From Cylindrodendrum hubeiense (Eukaryota > Ascomycota > Sordariomycetes > Hypocreales > Nectriaceae), in NCBI GenBank assembly GCA_014621425.1, contig JAANBB010000657.1, forward strand, positions 1 to 17,255: a stretch of 17,255 bases of DNA. Direction: 5' to 3'. The notes beneath the pieces were generated by a model that did no database searches, had not been told where the DNA came from, and saw nothing but the letters and a program-made list of their open reading frames with translations. Both the position numbers and the translations under genes were made by a program. This document shows, in pieces, positions 10,281 to 17,255 of this stretch (its first letter is position 1; each line of letters begins with the position of its first letter).

Positions 10281-11405
10281 ATGTCTGTCATTCTCTGCAC
10301 AGGTAAGTCATCACTGCCCGGTTCCTCCCCCCGCGCGCTCCTCAACTGACCCTCATTTGCAGCTGGATACGACCATACCATCAGGTTCGATGCGCCGCGC
10401 CCACCGAGCTGAGGCCTCATTGCTAACACTCTCGGTTGCAGGTTCTGGGAAGCCCTGTCCGGAATCTGCTCGCGCACCATCCAGCATCCGGATTCCCAGG
10501 TCAATCGGCTATGCATCTCCCCCGACAAGCGCTACCTCGCCGCGGCGGGGCGACCACACCGTCAAGCTTTACGACATTAAATCGACGAACCCGAACCCGC
10601 TGCTGACGTTCGAGGGCCACACGGGCAACATCACCGGCGTCGCCTTCCACTGCGAGGGCAAGTGGATGGTCACCAGCTCCGAGGACGGCACCGTCAAGAT
10701 CTGGGAGACGCGATCCGGAACGATCCAGCGAAGCTACAACCACGGCTGCCCGGCGAACGATGTCGTGATCCACCCCAACCAGGGCGAGATCATCAGCTGC
10801 GACCGATCCGGCAGCGTCAGGGTGTGGGATCTAGCGGAGAACAACTGCTCGCACGAGCTTATCCCCGAGGAAGATGTCTCGGTGTCTAGCGTGACGGTGG
10901 CGAGCGACGGCTCCTTGCTCTGCGCTGCAAACAACGCTGTATGTTCTAGTTTGGTTCATGGCCTGGCTCGTAAACTAACTCATTTGGCTAGGGCAATGTC
11001 TTTGTGTGGAACCTCATCCAGAGTTTCGACCGCACCCAACTCGTCCCCGTGACACATTTCAACGCCCACAAGGAGTACATCACCCGCATTCTCCTGTCTC
11101 CCGACGTCAAGAAGCTGGCAACCTGCAGCGCGGACCACACGGCCAAGATTTGGGAAGTCAAGAACGTCGAGCCCGCCCCTGACCAAGAGCCGCGACCGTA
11201 TCCTCTTGAGGCAACATTGACGGGCCACCAGCGGTGGGTTTGGGACTGCGCCTTCAGCGCCGATTCGGCGTACCTTGTGACCGCCTGCTCTGATCATTAT
11301 GCACGTCTGTGGGAGCTCCACAGCCAGCAAATTATCCGCCAGTATAACGGACACCATCGTGGAGCAGTTTGTGTGGCGCTCAACGATTACTCAGAGACAC
11401 GATAA
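10281..11405 (+). CDS. lst8: TOR complex subunit LST8 (WD40), with a one-base frame break
   Basis: Four exons: 10281-10302, 10363-10384, 10442-10938 and 10992-11405. The product is the seven-bladed WD40 protein LST8, which binds the TOR kinase domain in TORC1 and TORC2. Seven blade-ending motifs are visible in order: R-F-W-E, K-L-Y-D, K-I-W-E, R-V-W-D, F-V-W-N, K-I-W-E and R-L-W-E. The N-terminus ([19 protein letters not shown]) and the C-terminus ending S-E-T-R match fungal LST8 as I know it. Intron 2 has an unusual GTTCGA donor but a good GCTAAC branch point. The summed exons are 955 nt, one more than a multiple of three. The frame slips at the G run 10547-10550, inside the second blade between L-A-A-A-G and H-T-V-K-L-Y-D. 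Removing one G gives 317 residues, the family's normal length. As the gene is highly conserved and the rest is intact, a sequencing error is more likely than a pseudogene. Confidence 0.93.
10547..10550 (+). other. Frame-break point in LST8 (G homopolymer)
   Basis: The upstream exon-3 frame gives L-A-A-A-G and then leaves homology. The frame one base later resumes at once with D-H-T-V-K-L-Y-D. The run of four Gs is the natural place for a one-base over-call or a real insertion. Confidence 0.85.
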
Positions 11406-11744
11406 TTGCATGAAGTAAAGGGTTCGTATGGCCGTGATCCTGACGTGAGGGACACGGCGAGAAGGTGACGGACATGACGTGGCGTGGCGTTCGTTGGATG
11501 AATTGCTTTCAGGGACTGGACTTGGGATAACGTTACTCGGGCGCCGAACTTGGCTCCGAAATCGCAAACTGTACATATACCATTTTTGACAATAAACTGC
11601 TGAAGCTTCTAAATCTCACGTTCACTTGAAGGCACTGAGAACAGTAACGAAAAAATGGGAATGCTTCGACACTATTATAAGTCATACAAGTCGTGTCCGA
11701 AACCTTGAGGCACTGATGTCCGAAACAGAAGTGTTATTCAACAC
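11406..11744. other. Convergent 3' UTR region of lst8 and con-6
   Basis: There are 339 bp between the two stop codons. The region contains a plus-strand AATAAA at 11591 suited to LST8. No clear AATAAA is seen for the minus-strand gene. Nothing else is recognised. Confidence 0.6.
11591..11596 (+). terminator. Polyadenylation signal AATAAA for lst8
   Basis: A canonical AATAAA lies 186 nt past the LST8 stop codon, a plausible 3' UTR length for a fungal gene. Confidence 0.55.
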
Positions 11745-12126
11745 TCAGGCATCCATGTCCTCCAGGCGCTCCTTTGCAGACTCCTTAGCCTCCTCGGAAA
11801 CATTGGGGTTTTTGATAGCCCTGACAGTTCATTAGCATAGCTCTCATCATCGGCCACGACGAGCGGGTAGCATACGCCTTGAGGCCGCCAGCAACGTTGC
11901 CGGGGTGCTTGCCGGGATAATCTGCGACATTGCCGTCGCTCGGAGCTGGATACAGATTATTAACATGCCAACCTTTTGAAGAAGAAAAATGGTAAAGGGA
12001 GGAAGTACCATCGCTGTTGAGTTCACCCTCAAGCAAGGTCTTGGAGTGCTCCTTGGACTCCTCAGAAGTGTTAGGGTTGCTAAGATTAGCCTTGTGGCCA
12101 GCGGCGACGCGTGTGATATCAGCCAT
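11745..12126 (-). CDS. con-6: Conidiation-specific protein 6 (CON-6) family
   Basis: Three exons on the minus strand: 12126-12009, 11945-11876 and 11820-11745, encoding 87 residues. Both introns are GT-AG (63 and 55 nt), and the second has a GCTAATG branch-like site. The protein carries two copies of the CON-6 motif: H-K-A-N-L-S-N-P-N-T-S-E-E-S-K-E-H-S-K at about 11-29 and I-K-N-P-N-V-S-E-E-A-K-E-S-A-K near the C-terminus. They are joined by a Gly/Pro-rich linker that reads G-N-V-A-G-G-L-K-A. This is the usual layout of the family, which is small, hydrophilic and probably disordered. In Neurospora con-6 is expressed late in conidiation; the exact biochemical role is unclear. The start has a strong context (CACC before ATGG) and a short ATG-free leader. 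It converges on LST8. Confidence 0.93.
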
Positions 12127-12181
12127 GGTGGTGATTATTCGTAGGAGCTCAATTGATGTTTAAAAGTGATGGGAGCAGCTG

Positions 12182-12187
12182 TTTATA
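12182..12187 (-). promoter_or_regulatory. Putative TATA box of con-6
   Basis: On the minus strand this reads TATAAA, about 56 nt upstream of the con-6 start codon. That would give a short leader of roughly 25-35 nt, plausible for a small inducible fungal gene. Confidence 0.45.
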
Positions 12188-14094
12188 ATTGCTTAAGACA
12201 CTGTGAGTGGTTAGGATGGGATATGAGAGCAGAAATTCGCTCCTTTATGGCCATCCGAATTGCTTCATTCCTCTTCATGATTACCAGATGACGTTGAGGA
12301 GACGCCTGGCAAAACACTTCGTTGACGCAATTGATGACCACTTTCATCTATCATCACTTCTCACTTGAGACGATAGGATGATATAGCAAGGGTATCCCCA
12401 GGCTCCAATTGCTTCTTCAAGGCAAAATTCAAGTATTTGAGGCTGTCGCCATCATCCCCGCTACCGAGTGCCGTGTAAGCCTCGTCATTGGAGTGAGATC
12501 AACTCTGGTGCCTAAGCCAGATCACTAGATCGGCTGAAATAACTGAGGTTGTGGCTGCGAGCAGAGCCCGGGAACAATTGATGGACGAATCGGAGGTGTG
12601 AGAAAGGTCACATCGCATAATGAACGCCACTTGTTCCGCGATGAGCCGTCAGAGACTCATTTTGCTGGCGATCAATGACCTCATCAATAACTTGGTCAGA
12701 GTTCTGGTGGTAGGGACTTCCCAGATGGGTCACGGCCCTCATGTCACCTCGACGTCAGTATGCAGGTTATTAATTGATCAATATACAGGATACTATCCCG
12801 TAATTAGTAAGGCGCGTAGGCCTCCCGGGACAAAAGGCCCGCATGTCGACGACTGAGGCGGCTGCCAAAAGCAAAAGCGCCGGGCGCTTGGCGCCTGTCG
12901 GGAGGGCGGGTTGACCCGCGCTGCAAATCATGTAAGTCTATGACATCAGGGGTGAAGATGGCGAGATGAGGCGCATCTCGTGGTGTAGCAAAACCTGGCA
13001 TGAGAGAATAAAAGACAAGAAGAAAGAGGAAGAAGAAAACATAAACGAGTCCAGGCTCGGTGGTGGTGGAGGTTGGTTGGGTAAAGGGTCTCGAGGGCAG
13101 GAAGGCAAAGACAGAAGACTAGAGTGATTCAACTCAGTCAGCCTCGCGAAGCCTACTTTATCCAAGCGAACGTCACCGGTCGACTCCGGATGATGTGACA
13201 CGATTAAGGGAGAAACAAACGTGGATCCAACCATCGTACGTTATATCGGATTGTCGAGGCCTCACACTCACATTCGCAACCGTTCTGGGAATAGGGTTGA
13301 GCCAAGGGCACCGTCGTGAGGCTAGCTGGCAGGTAGTCAGACAGACAAAAGTGCGAAACAGCCGGATTCCGAGTCGTGGCCATCGGAAACGAGTCGTCAT
13401 GCGCGTTTCGGCGGGAGCGCAGCAAATCAGCAGCGAGCGCCAGGCTGTCTCGTCTCGCAAGCCGGCCCTTGGCGATGCGTCTAATGAGGGTCCAGGCGGA
13501 GAGGGTCGCAAAACGTCGACGCCAACGGAGGCCGACTGCAGGGACGGCGGGCGGTGGTTGGCCGGCGGGCAGATGGCGTCCAAATCGGGGTATGAAAATC
13601 AAGAAGCCAAAACGGCGCAAACCCATGTCCAGCTGAGCAGGGGTCGTTTAAAGCCCGACTGACACGCGCTGGCGTCGGGTGGTGAGAAGGCTGCGAGGCC
13701 TTCGTTGGCGGAGAGGGTGCGAGGGTGAGAGCCCGAAGAGACGGACGGTGGAGTCGAGCGGGATGCGGCTGCAATCGCGCACGCGCAACCTACCACGCGG
13801 CGTGTGGGGGAGGCCCCGGTGGTGTCGGACAAGGCTCTACAGGGGGCGACCGCAAGGCACTGGCCAGCCACTGGCCCAAGCCCCCCCTGAAATACACACT
13901 GAGGCCCCCTAGAAAATGCTGGAGAATGCCCCCGACAAGCCCGTGCCTCCTGTCCCACAGGCGCCCCGGCAGTCCAAGCCCCCCTGACTACTCGATTCAG
14001 ATGGAGGCTGAGGCTGTGCCCACCGCCCGCCAGCCACCATCTGCGCCTCACCTCCAATAATAGCACGAGGTGAGGCATTGAGCCCATGGCGTCG
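12188..14094. other. Long intergenic region between con-6 and the TMEM234-family gene
   Basis: Promoter DNA for both divergent neighbours presumably lies here. GC-rich sequence from about 13,250 to 14,090 is open in several frames at once on both strands, with low-complexity Arg/Pro/Ser-rich translations and no domains, so I do not call genes. A short minus-strand frame at 12804-13001 follows a pyrimidine-rich stretch (see findings). A CGG-N6-CCG palindrome lies at 12907-12918 and a CRE-like octamer at 12750-12757. Confidence 0.5.
12906..12919. promoter_or_regulatory. CGG-N6-CCG palindrome (possible zinc-cluster site)
   Basis: GCGGGT and ACCCGC form a 6-bp inverted repeat around TG. It contains CGG and CCG triplets six bases apart, the geometry bound by Ppr1/UaY-type Zn2Cys6 regulators. 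The site is seen; the binding is speculative, and such sites occur by chance in GC-rich DNA. Confidence 0.25.
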
Positions 14095-14450
14095 GTTCCT
14101 CCCTAACCTCTCTCTAACTAACCCATCCACCACAACCCATCCACCACAATCCACCACCACAATCCACAATCAACAACCGATTCCCCATTCGCTTGCGCCC
14201 ACACCGCACACTCGGAGTCCACACCAGCATTCCATATCCATATTCCGCATTCCATTCCACAGACGCACGACTTCCTGACCCTGCAGGGCTGTCCTGTCAG
14301 AACCAGGGGCCTAGCACACCCCACGCACGAGCCGCCTGTTCTCCTCTTTCAACTCCTATTGACTGCTACACGCTACACGCCCAGCCTGACCTACCACACC
14401 CACCCACTCCCTCTCCGCCGCCCACTACCAGCACTACCACCACCACCACC
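14095..14450 (+). promoter_or_regulatory. CA-rich, ATG-free leader of the TMEM234-family gene
   Basis: There is no ATG from 14089 to the start codon at 14451 (362 nt). The sequence is rich in C and A on the plus strand, ending in a CCA/CAC run directly before the ATG. This is typical of fungal 5' leaders and supports the chosen start. It includes a 14-bp tandem repeat at 14122-14149. The transcript start is not resolvable. Confidence 0.6.
14122..14149. repeat. 14-bp tandem repeat in a CA-rich leader
   Basis: CCCATCCACCACAA occurs twice without a gap, followed by further degenerate CCACAATC copies up to about 14174. It looks like leader microsatellite sequence. Confidence 0.8.
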
Positions 14451-15069
14451 ATGGCCGACGACAAGCCCCCGGCCTTCAACTACGTCTTGAGCTTCGTCCT
14501 CGTCGGCCTTGCGTGGGGCTTCACCACCCCCTTCATCCGCCGGGCCGCCCGGTCGCACAACCCGCCCGCGCACCCGCTCCTCGAAAGTTCCGCCGTCAAG
14601 GCCAGCTGGTTCCGGACCAAACTCTACGGAGCCCTGTTCGGAGTCATTGACCTCCTGAGGAACCCTCGGTACGCTATTCCTCTAGTTCTCAATCTGTCGG
14701 GCAGCATCTGGTTCTTCCTGCTCATTGGGCAAGCCGGTAAGTCCGTTTTCATTTGGTCTCATGCCGTTAAATCCCCGCGATACGAGGTTGCACCTGTCCA
14801 ATGGCTTGCGGTTGCAAGGCTTTTTTGCTGACGGATGACCACCACTTGCGGCAGAACTGAGTTTGACGGTCCCCATCGTAAACACCATGGCTTTCCTCTT
14901 CACCGTCCTCGGCGAATGGTTCGTCGAGGGCAAGGTCATCAGCAGAGGTAAGCCCGCCTTCGTCCAGCTCATGTGCCGTTCTCCTTCTTAACCCCCCTGT
15001 GTAGACACCGGTATTGGAATGGGTCTGATGTTAGCTGGTATTGCCTTGTGTGTCCAGAGCAAGGCTTGA
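14451..15069 (+). CDS. TMEM234-family small membrane protein
   Basis: Three exons, 14451-14736, 14855-14947 and 15005-15069, encode 147 residues. The introns have GTAAG donors and CAG/TAG acceptors. Four hydrophobic segments are visible: about 11-29 (containing G-L-A-W-G-F-T-T-P-F), 75-95, 97-119 and 128-143. Family-like signatures are N-L-S-G-S-I-W-F near 81-88, L-S-L-T-V-P-I-V-N near 97-105 and G-E-W near 115-117. These match the TMEM234 family, a half-size relative of EamA/drug-metabolite transporters. In fungi the family is mostly uncharacterised; membrane location and transporter-like fold are inferred from it. The length is close to the usual 130-165 residues. The start has an ACC context and follows an ATG-free leader. 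It converges on the unknown gene at 15737-16560. Confidence 0.92.
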
Positions 15070-15736
15070 TAGAGTGGCTTGCCACATCCATGTAGTATAG
15101 TAAATGATATGCATCAATGTCAACTCGGTTCCCTCGGATTGGCTCCCGGTTGTTGTCCTCAAGACGCTTGTGACTCCACTTCTGACGGCCGGGCTTGGAT
15201 CTAGCAAAATCATGCCATATCAAATCCCAGCAGCCATCACATCACAACCCTGCCGGTAAGGCTCGAATTCGCATCTTCACCTTCACTGTCCAAAGAAAAA
15301 ATAGGGTTGTTTGAAAATTCTTCTGCACCTGGCAGTTTGTATTAGATGGATCCCAGCTCCATGCTCACAAATCCCGGCCCCGAAATCATTCTAGGGCAAA
15401 TTCCTCCTCTATGTGTGATGCCCATGCCAGGGCCAATGCCGAACCGTCCAAGGACTGGGGAATAATGCCGCCTAGCCGTACAAATGAAAATAGACAAAAA
15501 GAAATAGATAAAAGGAGAATCCTCGCGTATATTTTGCCAGTCACTGGGAGTGCTTCCAAACTCCGTCCCATTCGTTGTTTGCGGCCGTGGGCTTCATGTC
15601 GATTCGTAGACGCTCAAAGAAGAGAAAATGACGTCGCTCGTTTCGCTGGTTTCGCTGGTTTCGCTCGTTCCGTTTCGTTCGGGGTTTACTTCGAGAATCC
15701 AGGGGGGTTGTTTCGGGCTCGCCGTTCTTTTCCCCT
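15070..15736. other. Convergent 3' region between TMEM234 gene and unknown gene
   Basis: This is 667 bp between two facing stop codons, presumably both 3' UTRs. No canonical AATAAA in the right orientation stands out. It holds an imperfect 9-bp repeat at 15632-15667. Open frames here are short and repeat-driven. Confidence 0.5.
15632..15667. repeat. Imperfect 9-bp tandem repeat (TTTCGCTGG)
   Basis: Two exact copies of TTTCGCTGG (15641-15658) are flanked by variants ending CTCG, about four units in all, with further TTTCG-like sequence to 15680. It lies in the presumed 3' UTR of the minus-strand gene. Confidence 0.75.
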
Positions 15737-16560
15737 CTACTGGCGTGCTCGCAGCCAGCGCAGCACGCTCCGAAGGCTGGGGTCCTCTGCCGTCCAGCGG
15801 CCCATGTTGATGTCTGAGGTCTGAAGCTCCGTATAGATGGCATCGTCGCTGATTGCTGCTATTTCCTAGTCCAAAGAGTTAGCTTGGGTGGTCTCTTCGA
15901 TGAGTCCCTCGGAGGCGAGAGAGTGGCGGGTTCGTTCGTACTGTTCGGAGCTGACGATCGCATGCTCGTAGTTGGGACTCGGTCTTCGAAGCCGATCGGC
16001 CGGAGGCCAGTGCTTGCTGTCGGTATTCGACCCATCGCTGCGCCGCAGCCTGTCGAAGGTAAATCTTCTGTCCCTCGTGTCGTCTTGCGTAGGCGTCCAA
16101 CAAGACCCTTTCCTCATCGTTAGCCATCCATCCATCATTAGTTGACCCGGGGGGTCGACAAGCAAGGGCGAAACCTACTGCTTGAGTTCGGCCTTGATCT
16201 GCTCATCCTCGCCGCCGGGGGCGCTAGGCACGCTCGTGTCCGCCGCACACTCCAGAATGTGCTGTCCATCCAGTGAACATTGGCGTAGGGCAGCCCAGCC
16301 CTCGGTGTAGTACTCTGCCGCATCCTGGGGGTCGACGGGAGCTGCAGCGATGTAGTACTGCAGCGTTCGGAAATCGGAGAGAACCTCAGCAACCCGTGCC
16401 GTGCGGTACTCGTTGTCTAATGGGGGGGGCAGATGCGCGTTAGTCAGGGAGTTCCCAGCGGGGCGACTCGGACATTATGATGACCCAGTCTGATCCCCCG
16501 TAGCCTCGCCAAGGGGTGGGCAGACGGGGGGGGGCGTGGACAATACGTACAACCGTCCAT
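15737..16560 (-). CDS. Unrecognised 180-residue protein, four exons
   Basis: Exons on the minus strand: 16560-16551, 16416-16179, 16107-15942 and 15865-15737, 543 nt in phase. Support: intron 1 has a GTACGT donor and a GACTAACG branch point before ATTAG. Intron 3 has a GTACGA donor and ends GCTAAC...ACTAG, and skipping it keeps phase exactly. Intron 2 (GTAGGT donor) is the weakest; I chose a GAAAG acceptor 3' of a GCTAAC site, and GCAAG a little further on is an in-phase alternative. The first 250 or so bases upstream have no sense-strand ATG and the start has a TCAACA context. The product is rich in Ala, Gln, Arg and Glu, apparently helical and soluble, with no signal or membrane segment. 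Notable stretches are Y-R-T-A-R-V-A-E-V-L-S-D-F-R near the start and G-R-W-T-A-E-D-P near the end. I do not recognise the family and assign no function. Confidence 0.72.
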
Positions 16561-17255
16561 TGTTGAGTGAAGATGGGAGATGTTGGAAATTGGAAAGTTC
16601 GATTGTCGGTCACTGTTGAGGGGCAATGGGAATTCGTGGGTAAAGGCGGCAAATAGAAAGTCGGGTGGATATATCTTGCGAATGCAAACCGGGAAAGGCG
16701 ATGATGAACGGGAAAGAGTAGAAGCGTAGAAGCGTAGTAGGAAGATGTGTTGGATTAGTCGAGACTGTAGTAGTCGATCGCAAGAGAAGCCTGTCTCAAG
16801 ATGCTGATTGTCACAATGAAACTATTCGACTATTCGCGACTGGGCATCCTCTTTTTGTATATCGTGATGGTCCTCGAAGGCCTCCCAATCCCCATCCCCA
16901 TCCCCATCCCCATCGGCCAACGCCAACGCCAACGACGCCGGGCCAACCCTATCCAAGGAACGAGTCTCATTGTGCCAGACTTACCAACGACCATGCTCCC
17001 CACCGGCGGGAGCGAACGGCTACTAGGGCAGCCCACCCACACGCACACAACACGCACACCAGTGACACCACCGGGTGCTTTACGGTGCTGTGCGGAGCGG
17101 TGGTGCTGGGGCGGGCAGCCAACAAGGCCGGCAATTGCAGCGAGAGGCTGCAAGGCTCTGGGCAGCTGCGACAGAGCGTTGGGCTGGGGGACCAACGAGA
17201 GCGGGTGTGGAAGCCTCCACTCGATCAGCAAGACCCTTTCCAAGCTGGAGCCCCA
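16561..17255. other. Upstream/leader region of the unknown gene to the window edge
   Basis: On the minus strand the part next to the gene is pyrimidine-rich and lacks ATG from 16561 to about 16843, fitting a leader. Further right are short tandem repeats and GC-rich sequence with one long minus-strand open frame (16830-17243). That frame is partly made of repeat-encoded Arg/Trp/Gly/Met runs, and I do not call it a gene. Confidence 0.5.
16888..16933. repeat. Adjacent hexamer repeats (ATCCCC and GCCAAC)
   Basis: Four copies of ATCCCC (16888-16911, plus AT) are followed two bases later by three copies of GCCAAC (16916-16933). Two different simple repeats lie side by side in non-coding DNA. Confidence 0.85.

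Noticed and set aside
13195..14087. Several 100-160-codon open frames on both strands
   Set aside because: GC-rich sequence leaves many frames open simultaneously; translations are Arg/Ser/Pro-rich without domains.
15541..15843. Minus-strand frame with an R-N-E-R-N-Q repeat
   Set aside because: The repeat peptide comes from the 9-bp DNA repeat in the 3' region, and the frame differs from the coding frame of the neighbouring gene.
16513..16534. G-rich run that might form a G-quadruplex
   Set aside because: It lies in intron 1 of the minus-strand gene, where it is simply a C-rich intron stretch; no independent evidence for a structure.
17066..17105. 8-bp inverted repeat (CACCACCG / CGGTGGTG) with a 24-nt loop
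   Set aside because: Short stem with no extension and no terminator or mobile-element context; expected by chance in GC-rich DNA.
16830..17243. 137-codon minus-strand open frame
   Set aside because: The M-G-M-G and W-R-W-R runs are translations of hexamer repeats; no domain, and no leader visible before the window edge.

Overview
The window looks like nuclear DNA of a filamentous ascomycete (Pezizomycotina, most likely a Sordariomycete). The evidence is short introns (about 50-135 nt) with GTAAGT/GTATGT-type donors and CTAAC branch points, long pyrimidine- or CA-rich leaders, and gene content that includes a fungal conidiation (CON-6) protein and a highly conserved fungal LST8. No transposon, CRISPR array, rRNA or convincing tRNA was found. 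The class assignment is inference; the gene structures were read directly from the sequence.

Layout. 1-2410 is gene-free as far as I can see. 2410-2961 is the leader/promoter of a five-exon gene (2962-5388, +) for a 736-residue protein with an N-terminal FHA domain and one C-terminal membrane segment. 5389-8077 holds no supported gene. 8219-8546 (+) is a two-exon gene for an 88-residue protein with two CxxC pairs, preceded by a TATA box. 8547-10242 is again without a supported gene. 10281-11405 (+) is the four-exon LST8 gene of the TOR complexes; it carries a one-base frame break in a G run in its third exon. Convergent to it, 11745-12126 (-) is a three-exon con-6-like gene. 12127-14094 is a long intergenic stretch. 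14451-15069 (+) is a three-exon TMEM234-family membrane protein gene with an ATG-free CA-rich leader. Convergent to it, 15737-16560 (-) is a four-exon gene for a 180-residue protein I do not recognise. The right end (16561-17255) is leader and upstream DNA with short repeats.

The genes look like independent single-copy fungal genes rather than a cluster. LST8 belongs to growth and nutrient signalling and CON-6 to conidiation/stress. The FHA protein is probably a phosphothreonine reader held at a membrane, and TMEM234 is a small transporter-like protein of unclear role. I see no evidence of an operon-like, secondary-metabolite or defence system. The most noteworthy items are the LST8 frame break, two minimal upstream reading frames (ATG-TGA before the FHA gene, ATG-AGC-TGA before LST8), the small double-CxxC protein, and the unrecognised four-exon gene.
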